Shown piece after piece: positions 25,392 through 32,683 of a DNA stretch of 48,747 nucleotides (within the stretch, counting starts at the first letter, position 1; each line of letters opens with the position of its first letter). This stretch comes from JAKRSD01 sp964473995. GTDB taxonomy: Bacteria > Bacteroidota > Bacteroidia > CAIKAF01. The notes beneath the pieces were generated by a model. That model was not told the DNA's origin and ran no database searches. It was given only the letters and a program-made list of their open reading frames with translations. Location of the stretch: contig CAYYRB010000013.1 in NCBI GenBank assembly GCA_964473995.1, forward strand, positions 1 through 48,747. The letters run 5' to 3'. A program made the position numbers and the translations under genes.

Positions 25392-26294
25392 ATGTCTCCT
25401 TTTTCCAACCGATATATACAGGTAGCCACGCTGCTGCTGCTTGGCCTGATTTGGGGCTCGGCCTTTATCCTCATGAAAAAGGCCCTGCGTTCGTGGGGTC
25501 CGGATGAAATGGCCGCCGGACGTATTCTGCTCGCCGGAATTTTTTTGGTGCCTTTTATCCTGCATCAGTTTAAACTCGTGAAAAAGTCGGATATCCTTCC
25601 TCTTCTTCTCAGCGGTTTTTTTGGGAATGCCATACCGGCTTTTCTGTTTGCTTTCGCCCAGGGTAAAATTGACAGTGCCATGGCGGGCATGATTAATTCT
25701 ACCACGCCCATTTTTACCATGTTATTCGGTCTGCTCTTTTTTCGAATCCGCGCATCCGTGATGTCTATGAACGGGGTATTTCTGGGTTTGGCGGGAGCAG
25801 TATACCTCATTTATTCCTACAGCAGTTCGGTGCAGGGCGATTGGCGTTTCGCTTTATTAGCCGTGGCGGGTTCTGCCTGTTACGGGGTGAGCCTGAATAT
25901 CATCAAATCTAAGTTGGGTCATTTGCCCTCTTTGCTCATTACCGGATTTCCTTTTGCCGTGACGTCACTGATGGCCTTGGTGTATTTATCGGCAGTAGGC
26001 ACATTCGGGAAACTTGCCCAAAGTCCCGAAATGATATCTGATTCGGTGTATATGGTTACGCTTGCATTATTTGCCACAGCCCTCGGGGTGTTTTTATTTA
26101 ACATGCTCATTAAGGAAACTACCGCGTTGTTTGCCTCCATGACCACCTACCTTATTCCCGGCTTTTCCCTGCTCTGGGGCTTTGCCGACGGGGAGCAGAT
26201 CGGGGTGTTTTATTTTGTGGGCATTGCCATTATTCTCACCGCCATCTGGCTGGTTCACCGTGGGCAGTTCGTGAGGGCTTCTGTCGGAAAATAG
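25392..26294 (+). CDS. EamA/DMT-family permease
   Basis: Inner-membrane transporter of the drug/metabolite superfamily, about 300 residues and ten hydrophobic helices in two EamA repeats. The first repeat opens with LLLGLIWGSAFILMKKAL, the typical WGS motif. The second starts near GDWRFALLAVAGSACYGVSL and ends with LLWGFADGEQIG and IAIILTAIWLVHRG. Family members export amino acids, nucleosides or other metabolites; the substrate cannot be read here. It begins 79 bases after nadE with its own -7 box, and the rplU promoter follows. Confidence 0.88.
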   Translation: MSPFSNRYIQVATLLLLGLIWGSAFILMKKALRSWGPDEMAAGRILLAGIFLVPFILHQFKLVKKSDILPLLLSGFFGNAIPAFLFAFAQGKIDSAMAGMINSTTPIFTMLFGLLFFRIRASVMSMNGVFLGLAGAVYLIYSYSSSVQGDWRFALLAVAGSACYGVSLNIIKSKLGHLPSLLITGFPFAVTSLMALVYLSAVGTFGKLAQSPEMISDSVYMVTLALFATALGVFLFNMLIKETTALFASMTTYLIPGFSLLWGFADGEQIGVFYFVGIAIILTAIWLVHRGQFVRASVGK

Positions 26295-26311
26295 AATTTT
26301 TCCCCGGTGGG

Positions 26312-26341
26312 TTGTGAATTAAATTTCTTTTTTTACCTTTG
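26312..26341 (+). promoter_or_regulatory. Promoter for rplU-rpmA
   Basis: TTG at 26312-26314, 19-base spacer, then TACCTTTG at 26334-26341: a full match to the Bacteroidota -33/-7 arrangement. The ATG of rplU is 27 bases downstream. Confidence 0.7.
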
Positions 26342-26368
26342 CAGCCCACTAAGAAAATCTGAATAGCG

Positions 26369-26680
26369 ATGTACGCGATAGTAGAAATTGCCGGTCAACA
26401 GTTTAAGGTTGAAAATAATCAGGAGATTTTTGTTCACCGCCTGAATGGTGAGGAAGGTGCTGATGTAACATTCGACCGCGTGTTGCTGGTTGATAACGCA
26501 GGAAAAGTGGCCGTGGGAACTCCCGCAGTTTCCGGTGCTTCCGTAAAAGCAAAAATTCTAACGCACGTAAAAGGCGACAAGGTTCTTGTTTTCAAAAAGA
26601 AAAGAAGAAAAAGTTACCAAAAAATGAACGGGCATCGTCAGCAGTTCACTAAAGTTAAAATTGAATCTATTAACGCATAA
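26369..26680 (+). CDS. rplU: 50S ribosomal protein bL21
   Basis: Large-subunit ribosomal protein that binds 23S rRNA. The 103 residues begin MYAIVEIAGQQFKVEN, the usual L21 opening, and include the basic segment KKKRRKSYQKMNGHRQQFT at residues 73-93 typical of the RNA-binding C-terminus. Followed by rpmA after 30 bases, the normal bacterial pair. Confidence 0.98.
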   Translation: MYAIVEIAGQQFKVENNQEIFVHRLNGEEGADVTFDRVLLVDNAGKVAVGTPAVSGASVKAKILTHVKGDKVLVFKKKRRKSYQKMNGHRQQFTKVKIESINA

Positions 26681-26710
26681 TCGGGCTCTGCCCCATAAAT
26701 AGAATACGTC

Positions 26711-26965
26711 ATGGCTCACAAGAAAGGTGTAGGTAGTTCTAAAAACGGACGCGAATCAGAAAGTAAGCGTTTGGGCGTGAAAATTTTCGGCGGACAGCGA
26801 GTGAAGGCCGGAAACATCATCGTTCGTCAGCGTGGTACACGCCATAATCCGGGTGTAGGTGTAGGCATCGGTAAAGATCATACCCTTTTCGCACTGGTTG
26901 ACGGTACCGTAGCTTTCCGAAAAAAGAAAGACGACAGATCTTACGTGTCGGTAGTTTCGGCTTAA
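26711..26965 (+). CDS. rpmA: 50S ribosomal protein bL27
   Basis: Large-subunit protein near the peptidyl-transferase centre. The 84 residues begin MAHKKGVGSSKNGRES, with the usual SKRLGVKIFGGQ and RQRGTRHNPG motifs. There is no N-terminal cleavable extension as in Firmicutes L27. Cotranscribed with rplU; a terminator follows. Confidence 0.98.
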   Translation: MAHKKGVGSSKNGRESESKRLGVKIFGGQRVKAGNIIVRQRGTRHNPGVGVGIGKDHTLFALVDGTVAFRKKKDDRSYVSVVSA

Positions 26966-26990
26966 TCAGCCGTTCCCGAACATAACCTCA

Positions 26991-27040
26991 TTCCCGGTTT
27001 ATTCGGAGCACGGCTCGGAATAACCGGGATTTTTGTTTTT
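26991..27040 (+). terminator. Terminator after rplU-rpmA
   Basis: CCCGGTTTATTC (26993-27004) pairs with GAATAACCGGG (27018-27028) with one bulged base, followed by TTTTTGTTTTT. The T-tract overlaps the likely -33 TTTG of the serS promoter at 27032-27035. Confidence 0.8.
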
Positions 27041-27063
27041 AAGCAGTTTCCCGATTACTTTTA
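27032..27063 (+). promoter_or_regulatory. Promoter for serS
   Basis: TTTG at 27032-27035, 20-base spacer and TACTTTTA at 27056-27063, one mismatch to TAnnTTTG. The ATG of serS lies 25 bases downstream. Confidence 0.5.
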
Positions 27064-27088
27064 CAAAATCTTCAACGCCATTTAACTT

Positions 27089-28360
27089 ATGCTGGATGTA
27101 CGATTTGTCCGAGAACAACGCGAAGAAGTCGTTGCCCGTTTACAAAAACGAAACTTGCCTGCCGATCAACTGATCAACGATCTGCTTCGTCTGGATGATG
27201 CCCGTCGGGCGGCTCAGCAGCAGTCTGATGCCATTCTTTCCGATATCAATGCGGTTTCTAAAGAAATTGGCGAGCTGTTCAAGGCGGGAAAGATACAGGA
27301 GGCAAATGAACGAAAAGCAAAAACGACGGAATTGAAAGAACTTTCCAAGCAATTGGAAGATAAACAACGCGAAGCGGAACAGCAGTTGGCCGAATTGCTA
27401 TACACCATTCCCAATGCGCCTCATGCGTCCGTTCCCCAAGGCAAATCAGCCGAAGACAATGAACTCGTGCGCGAAAGCGGCCTCAAGCCTATTCTCTCTG
27501 CAGATGCCCTGCCTCACTGGGAAATCGCATCCAAATACGGACTCATTGATTTTGAGCTGGGTGTGAAAATTACGGGAGCGGGATTTCCCGTGTATAAGGG
27601 TAAAGGAGCCCGGTTGCAACGGGCCCTTATCCAGTTTTTTCTTGACGAGGCGGAAAAAGCCGGATACACCGAATACCAGGTGCCCCACATGGTAAATGCG
27701 GACAGCGGATTCGGAACGGGTCAGCTTCCTGATAAAGAAGGGCAGATGTACCATGATGCCCAGGACGATTTGTACCTGATTCCGACGGCGGAGGTGCCTC
27801 TCACCAATATTTACCGTGACGTGATTCTTTCTGAAAAGGAGTTTCCCATTAAAATGACCGGCTATACGCCCTGCTTCAGGCGCGAAGCCGGTTCCTACGG
27901 CAAAGATGTGCGCGGGCTGAATCGCCTGCATCAGTTCGATAAGGTGGAAATTGTGCAGATTGCCCATCCCGACAAGTCGTATCAAATTCTGGAGGAAATG
28001 GTGAATCATGTGGCCATGTTGCTCGATAAGCTGGAATTGCCCTACCGCATATTGCGGCTTTGCGGGGGCGATATGGGTTTTGCGTCTGCACTCACCTATG
28101 ATTTTGAAACCTGGTCGGCTGCTCAGCAACGCTGGTTGGAAGTGAGCTCCACCTCCAATTTTGAAACGTTTCAGGCCAACAGGCTCAAGCTTCGCTTCAA
28201 AGATGCTGATGGTAAGACAAGGCTTTGCCATACCCTTAATGGAAGTGCTTTGGCCTTGCCGCGCATTGTGGCCACGTTGCTGGAAAATAATCAGACGAAG
28301 GAAGGTGTTCGCGTTCCCGATTGTCTTGTTCCGTACACGGGTTTTAACCTGATCCGTTAA
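27089..28360 (+). CDS. serS: Seryl-tRNA synthetase
   Basis: Class II synthetase that charges tRNA-Ser and tRNA-Sec-type tRNAs with serine. 423 residues, normal length. The first about 105 residues are the antiparallel coiled-coil arm rich in Glu, Lys and Gln. Class II motifs follow: TEYQVPHMVN (motif 1 region), PCFRREAGSYGKDVRGLNRLHQF (motif 2, split here as PCFRREAGSYG and GLNRLHQFDKVE) and NGSALALPRIVATLLEN (motif 3). The stop codon overlaps the stop of the convergent methyltransferase (shared TTAA). Confidence 0.97.
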   Translation: MLDVRFVREQREEVVARLQKRNLPADQLINDLLRLDDARRAAQQQSDAILSDINAVSKEIGELFKAGKIQEANERKAKTTELKELSKQLEDKQREAEQQLAELLYTIPNAPHASVPQGKSAEDNELVRESGLKPILSADALPHWEIASKYGLIDFELGVKITGAGFPVYKGKGARLQRALIQFFLDEAEKAGYTEYQVPHMVNADSGFGTGQLPDKEGQMYHDAQDDLYLIPTAEVPLTNIYRDVILSEKEFPIKMTGYTPCFRREAGSYGKDVRGLNRLHQFDKVEIVQIAHPDKSYQILEEMVNHVAMLLDKLELPYRILRLCGGDMGFASALTYDFETWSAAQQRWLEVSSTSNFETFQANRLKLRFKDADGKTRLCHTLNGSALALPRIVATLLENNQTKEGVRVPDCLVPYTGFNLIR

Positions 28361-29748
28361 GTGTATTCTTCGCTGAGGTTTTTTCTGATTCGAAATTCCG
28401 GAGGCAGCAAATTGTTCAATCGTCCGGGAATGGCTTTCACCCAACCCAGCTTTGTTCCTTCAAATTGAACCGGATAAAATCCTTTCGCCACATCTCGCCC
28501 AGTCAGGCTTTCTTTTTTCAAAAATTGAAGGGCTTCCGTTCTGTTTAGCTCTATTTGTTCTGTATCGGCTTTGAGCAGCGTGGAAAGCGCCAGAGGATGT
28601 TGTGGAATCCAGTCGTTTCCTTTACGTATGGCCGCATCTATGCCTGCATACACGGTGGGTAATTGACCGGTAATCCATTCTATCGTATTTTCCCAGTACC
28701 TCGGCAGTAGAATCAGGTTGTCTTTCTTCATCCGGCCCGTAAGATCATCTGATTGATTCACCCAAGATTGAACGGCATCGGGTACAGGTACTTTTTTTTC
28801 GAAAAAAGATCTTCCGTTTTTTTGCGATTCAGCAGGGTGGGAGCTGCCCCCACTCTTTTTCAGGAGTGCGATAAAAAAACCCTCTCCGCGTGCGTGTTGG
28901 GGTCTAAATGCATAACCGGTTTCTTCCCCGTTGTGATACACCCGGACTATTTCCGGATGTTCATCCCGGGTGAGTGCGGATACATAATCAAATCCGTTTT
29001 GTTTCAGAAAGGCTACCTGTTCTTCGTTTTCTCCCGGGTTGTAGGTGCAGGTGGAATAAATCAGCCATCCTCCCGCGCGTAAGGTTTTCACTGCAGACGC
29101 CAAAATTCGGCGTTGGCGCATTTCACAAATAGTCAGATTCTCTTCTGACCATTCGTTTACCGCCGCCGGCGTTTTTCGAAACAATCCTTCGCCGCTGCAG
29201 GGAGCATCTACCAAAACCAAATCATATAAGTCGGGCAAATGTTCAAATTGCGCGGGGTCGGCTTTTGTTACCACCAGGTTTGGATAACCCCAACGGATTA
29301 GGTTTTCTTTCAGTCCGGCAACGCGCGAATGAATGGCCTCATTCGCATGAATCAAGGCGTTATCGGGTAGGAGCGAGAGCAGGTGGGTGGTTTTGCCTCC
29401 CGGTGAAGCGCAAAGATCTAAAACCAGCGGATCGGCTGACAACTCTGATTTACGTACCATTTTTTCCAAAAACATGGACGAGGCTTCCTGCACATAATAA
29501 GTACCTCCGTGGTGGTGTGGATCAAAAATAAAATCAGGCCTCTCTGAGAGGTAATAACCGGAGCTGCACCAGGGGACGGCATCCGCGAGTTCATTTTTTG
29601 CCGTTTTTTTGGGATTCAAACGGATACTCAAACTCGGTTTTTCACCCAGTGAATTGATGTAGTGCTTTGCCTCATCGTCTCCCCATTGTGAGGTAATCCG
29701 CTTTATAAACGAATCGGGTAAATGAGGTGTATTGCGGGGTGTAATCAT
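28357..29748 (-). CDS. RsmF/NOL1-NOP2-sun-type RNA m5C methyltransferase
   Basis: SAM-dependent cytosine-5 methyltransferase acting on rRNA or tRNA; 463 residues. The SAM-binding motif DLCASPGGKTTHLLSL is at about residue 112, VDAPCSGEGLF carries the first active-site Cys and YSTCTYNPGENE the second. The extra C-terminal region of about 150 residues (IEWITGQLPTVYAGI, SLTGRDVAKGFY) resembles the RsmF extension. The ATG at 29748 follows a terminator hairpin of the upstream lipoprotein gene. It converges on serS with a four-base overlap. RsmF is the best guess; the target cytosine is not proven. Confidence 0.88.
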   Translation of the reverse strand: MITPRNTPHLPDSFIKRITSQWGDDEAKHYINSLGEKPSLSIRLNPKKTAKNELADAVPWCSSGYYLSERPDFIFDPHHHGGTYYVQEASSMFLEKMVRKSELSADPLVLDLCASPGGKTTHLLSLLPDNALIHANEAIHSRVAGLKENLIRWGYPNLVVTKADPAQFEHLPDLYDLVLVDAPCSGEGLFRKTPAAVNEWSEENLTICEMRQRRILASAVKTLRAGGWLIYSTCTYNPGENEEQVAFLKQNGFDYVSALTRDEHPEIVRVYHNGEETGYAFRPQHARGEGFFIALLKKSGGSSHPAESQKNGRSFFEKKVPVPDAVQSWVNQSDDLTGRMKKDNLILLPRYWENTIEWITGQLPTVYAGIDAAIRKGNDWIPQHPLALSTLLKADTEQIELNRTEALQFLKKESLTGRDVAKGFYPVQFEGTKLGWVKAIPGRLNNLLPPEFRIRKNLSEEYT

Positions 29749-29783
29749 AAAAAAAGCCCTTTCCGTAAGGGAAAAGGCTCTTT
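29749..29783 (-). terminator. Terminator after the lipoprotein gene
   Basis: On the minus strand AAAGAGCCTTTTCCC pairs with GGAAAGGGCTTTTT across a short loop, ending in a T-run next to the methyltransferase ATG. It ends the transcript of the lipoprotein at 29798-30445. Confidence 0.75.
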
Positions 29784-29797
29784 AAAAATAAAATCGG

Positions 29798-30445
29798 TTA
29801 TCGCTTGAATGAAAAAGTTCCGGTAAAGGAGAGGGTGTTGATGATTCCATCAATGGAATTGGTGTATTGGCCATCCCGCTTAAGAATAAGTTCGTCTGAA
29901 GCCAGCTTGTCCACATAATAGGATCCGCTTACATTGTAGGGGAACAAGGTATTTGGATTTAGGGAATCAGGAATTGCCGGATTAAAATCGTTGCTTAGGG
30001 AAAGTCCCAATTTATCGGCTCCCTGATCCAACCAAGCCCATGCACCGGAAACGGTGTAAATGCTGTTGTTGTACGGCGCTCCCGGATTTCCGGTAGGCCG
30101 GAAGAGATTCAGCGTGTAGGTGTAGGAGCCGTTCTCATCAAAGGTGATATCAAAACTGTATCTGAACACAGAGGTAACGGTGCTGTCCGAAACGGTAACC
30201 ACATTTTCTTCGGTTCCGTTGTAATCTCCGTTGGTCGTTATTGTAGTCAATGTTGTTCCATCATTTGTGGCATTGCTTACCGTTACGTTTTTAATTCCCA
30301 GAGTCCAGTCTCCTTTCAGTCGTGCCGTGCGTGATTTAAAACTGAGGAAGGGATCATTTTCTCCTTTTTTACAGGCGGTAAACGATATTGCCGTCAAAAA
30401 AAGCATCGCATAAAAACCCGTGAATAGCTTATTTTTCATGATCAT
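29798..30445 (-). CDS. Lipocalin-like lipoprotein, unknown function
   Basis: Predicted lipoprotein of 215 residues. The signal sequence ends in AISFTAC, with lipidation Cys about residue 25, followed by KKGENDPFLSFKSRTARLKG. The mature part is rich in Thr, Ser, Asn and Asp in beta-strand-like patterns and contains GDWTLG near its start, typical of lipocalin-like Bacteroidota lipoproteins. Function is unknown; it is probably exposed at the outer membrane. Two in-frame ATG codons (30445 and 30439) are possible starts. A TAGCTTTG -7 element lies upstream and a terminator follows, so it is a single-gene unit. Confidence 0.75.
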   Translation of the reverse strand: MIMKNKLFTGFYAMLFLTAISFTACKKGENDPFLSFKSRTARLKGDWTLGIKNVTVSNATNDGTTLTTITTNGDYNGTEENVVTVSDSTVTSVFRYSFDITFDENGSYTYTLNLFRPTGNPGAPYNNSIYTVSGAWAWLDQGADKLGLSLSNDFNPAIPDSLNPNTLFPYNVSGSYYVDKLASDELILKRDGQYTNSIDGIINTLSFTGTFSFKR

Positions 30446-30462
30446 TACTTTATTGGATACAA

Positions 30463-30491
30463 CAAAGCTAATAAATAATCAAAGTGCCAAA
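30463..30491 (-). promoter_or_regulatory. Promoter for the lipoprotein gene
   Basis: On the minus strand TTTG (30491-30488), 17-base spacer and TAGCTTTG (30470-30463), then the ATG 18 bases further. The spacer is slightly short. Confidence 0.5.
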
Positions 30492-30568
30492 CATTTCGGC
30501 AGGCTAAAAATGGCTTACGTGATGGGTTGTATTGATTGTTATTTACCTGTCGAACTTATTTAGGGCAA

Positions 30569-31792
30569 TCACTTTGCTGCGGAAATGCCGGCCTGGTACC
30601 CGGTGGTCCAGGCTGCCTGAAAATTATATCCACCGGTTATTCCGTCCATATCCAAAATTTCACCGGCAAAGTAAATTCCCCCGGCCATTTTGCTTTCCAT
30701 GGATTGGGCATCAACCTCACTGAGGACTATGCCTCCGGCTGTTACAAATTCCTCTTTGAATGTGGTTTTTCCTTTCACGGGCAGGATAAATTGATAGCAT
30801 ACTTCAAGCAGCCGGTTTTGATTTTTTTTACCCAACTGTTCCGCCGTCAGATCTGGATCGATGCCAATGTCTTCCAATAAGAATTTCCATAAGGAATGGG
30901 GCAAATCGTTTGGCGTTAAATTGCCAATTTTCTTTTTGGGATTATCTTTTACTTTTTCTGATAATTCGATTTCCCAATCATTTCGGTTTTTTCCTGTCCA
31001 ATTGATGAGTGCCGTGCATTCATATTTTTTATCGGCAAGATCTCGCGCCGCAAAGGCTGATAATTTAAGTACCGCCGGGCCGCTGATGCCCCAGTGGGTA
31101 ATGAGCAAAGGTCCTGAAAATTCAAATTTAGTTCCCGCGATACGCACCGTTGCGCCGGGAACACTGACTCCTTGCAGAGAACATATCCGGTGGGCGGGCG
31201 AGTTGAACGTAAAGAGGGACGGAACCGGATTCATCGCACTGTGGCCAAGAGACGCTATCCAATGGAGTCCTTCTGCTTTCGGACTTCCTCCCGTGGCTAT
31301 GATGAGTTTGCGCGTTTGAATCACTTGTCCGTTGCGGAAGTACACCTGGTATTCACCTTCCTGATGTTCTACCTTTATGGCGTCCATTCCCGTGAGCAGC
31401 TCTATTTTTTTATTTTCCGCTTCGTGCATCAGGCACTCAATGATGGTTTCAGACGAGTTGGAAACGGGAAATACCCTGCCGTCGGCCTCGGTCTTCAAAC
31501 GCACGCCTCGCCGGGTGAACCATTCTTTCACTTCTTTAGGCCCGAAGGAATAATAGAGTTTCCGCAAAAATTTTCCACCCCGGGGATACCGATGTTGAAG
31601 CTCTTCCGGATCTTCTTCAGAACAGGTGACATTGCATCTTCCACCCCCTGAAATTCTCACTTTGGATAGAAATCTGCCTGACTTTTCAGCGATTACCAAG
31701 CTGAGGTCCGGTCTGCATTCCGCCGCGGCACAAGCGGCAAAAAACCCGGCGGCACCTCCGCCCAAAATCAGAATATCGGTTCTTTTTATCAT
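30569..31792 (-). CDS. BaiN/HI0933-type FAD-dependent oxidoreductase
   Basis: Flavoprotein of about 407 residues in the HI0933/BaiN (YhiN) family, related to NAD(P)-dependent dehydrogenases. The FAD dinucleotide motif ILGGGAAGFFAACAAAE is near residue 8, VRISGGGRCNVT is the family signature at about 44, and IIATGGSPKAEG and AGEILDMDGITGGYNFQAA are the later FAD-contact segments. The physiological reaction is unknown for most members. The start MIKRTDIL at 31792 fits the family better than an ATG at 31807, which would overlap the -7 box. It diverges from lipB with only 34 bases between the start codons. Confidence 0.87.
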   Translation of the reverse strand: MIKRTDILILGGGAAGFFAACAAAECRPDLSLVIAEKSGRFLSKVRISGGGRCNVTCSEEDPEELQHRYPRGGKFLRKLYYSFGPKEVKEWFTRRGVRLKTEADGRVFPVSNSSETIIECLMHEAENKKIELLTGMDAIKVEHQEGEYQVYFRNGQVIQTRKLIIATGGSPKAEGLHWIASLGHSAMNPVPSLFTFNSPAHRICSLQGVSVPGATVRIAGTKFEFSGPLLITHWGISGPAVLKLSAFAARDLADKKYECTALINWTGKNRNDWEIELSEKVKDNPKKKIGNLTPNDLPHSLWKFLLEDIGIDPDLTAEQLGKKNQNRLLEVCYQFILPVKGKTTFKEEFVTAGGIVLSEVDAQSMESKMAGGIYFAGEILDMDGITGGYNFQAAWTTGYQAGISAAK

Positions 31793-31804
31793 GGATTGAA
31801 AGCA

Positions 31805-31818
31805 CAAAGGTACTTTTG
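31805..31818. promoter_or_regulatory. Overlapping divergent promoters of baiN-type gene and lipB
   Basis: The 14-mer CAAAGGTACTTTTG holds two back-to-back -7 elements that share the central TA: TACCTTTG on the minus strand (31812-31805) for the flavoprotein and TACTTTTG on the plus strand (31811-31818) for lipB. It is an almost perfect palindrome. Both start codons follow within 13 bases, so the leaders are very short. No good -33 partner is seen for either direction. Confidence 0.6.
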
Positions 31819-31826
31819 CAAAGCCG

Positions 31827-32540
31827 ATGGAAAAAAAAGTTCAGTTAATTGATTGCGGACGCATCTCCTTTTTGGATGCTTGGAATTTGCAATCGCAGCT
31901 CTCTGAGGGGAAAAATGCCGCCAAAATTTTCAATCGGAATCATCCCGAACAGAAGGTACCCATTGGCCACCATTTACTTTTTTGTGAGCACGATCCGGTA
32001 TATACTCTCGGCAAAAGTGGTTCTGAGGAAAATCTGTTGCTGAGTTTGGGAGAGCTGGGACACAGTGGAATTGACTTTTTTAAAATTAACCGGGGCGGGG
32101 ATATTACGTATCACGGTCCCGGGCAGCTTACGGGATATCCCATTTTGGATTTGGAGGACTTTTTTACGGATATTCACAAATACATGCGTTACCTGGAGGA
32201 AGTCATCATCCGGGTATGTGCCCGTTTCGGGTTGAATGCAGGACGGATCAAGGGCCTTACAGGGGTATGGGTTGATTGGGAATATCCGCAGAAAGCACGA
32301 AAAATTTGTGCTCTCGGCGTGCACATGAGCCGCTGGATTACGCTGCACGGATTCGGTTTGAATGTATGCACGGATCTAACCTATTTTTCACATATTATTC
32401 CCTGCGGAATCAGCGATAAAGGCGTTACATCGCTTTCTGCGGAGTTGGGCCGGCAGGTGGGTATGGATGAGGCCAAGGCTCAAGTAAAGGCCTGTTTTTC
32501 GGAGGTTTTTAACGTGGAGTTGATAGAGCAGACCGCGTAA
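31827..32540 (+). CDS. lipB: Octanoyltransferase (lipoate biosynthesis)
   Basis: Transfers octanoyl groups from octanoyl-ACP to lipoyl domains, the first step of lipoate synthesis. 237 residues. RGGDITYHGPGQLTGYPI is the conserved substrate-binding signature, ARKICALGVHMSRW carries the catalytic Lys, and PCGISDKGVTSL the catalytic Cys that forms the acyl-thioester. Length is typical. No lipA is adjacent. The ATG at 31827 directly follows the shared divergent promoter. Confidence 0.96.
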   Translation: MEKKVQLIDCGRISFLDAWNLQSQLSEGKNAAKIFNRNHPEQKVPIGHHLLFCEHDPVYTLGKSGSEENLLLSLGELGHSGIDFFKINRGGDITYHGPGQLTGYPILDLEDFFTDIHKYMRYLEEVIIRVCARFGLNAGRIKGLTGVWVDWEYPQKARKICALGVHMSRWITLHGFGLNVCTDLTYFSHIIPCGISDKGVTSLSAELGRQVGMDEAKAQVKACFSEVFNVELIEQTA

Positions 32541-32576
32541 TTCCTTTTAGTTGAATAGGAAGGTGACGATTCTTGT

Positions 32577-32608
32577 AAAAACGATGAAATCAAAAAAGGT
32601 CGTTTTTT
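32577..32608 (+). terminator. Terminator after lipB
   Basis: AAAAACGA (32577-32584) pairs with TCGTTTTT (32600-32607) over a 15-base loop, and the 3' arm is itself T-rich. A plausible but AT-rich terminator for lipB. Confidence 0.5.
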
Positions 32609-32631
32609 AATCTTATAGTTCACATAATGGA

Positions 32632-32663
32632 AAAAAAAAGGCTCCGGATTACCGAAGCCTTTT
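32632..32663 (-). terminator. Terminator of the rimP-nusA-infB operon
   Basis: On the minus strand AAAAGGCTTCGG pairs with CCGGAGCCTTTTT (one mismatch), ending in a run of T. It lies 20 bases after the infB stop. Confidence 0.85.
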
Positions 32664-32683
32664 CACCTGTTTGTGGAGGATTG

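Noticed and set aside
24659..25474. Minus-strand open frame of 271 codons
   Set aside because: Antisense to the synthetase half of nadE and the start of the EamA gene; no recognisable domain.
27446..28444. Minus-strand open frame of 332 codons
   Set aside because: Antisense to serS and crossing its stop; composition is not protein-like.
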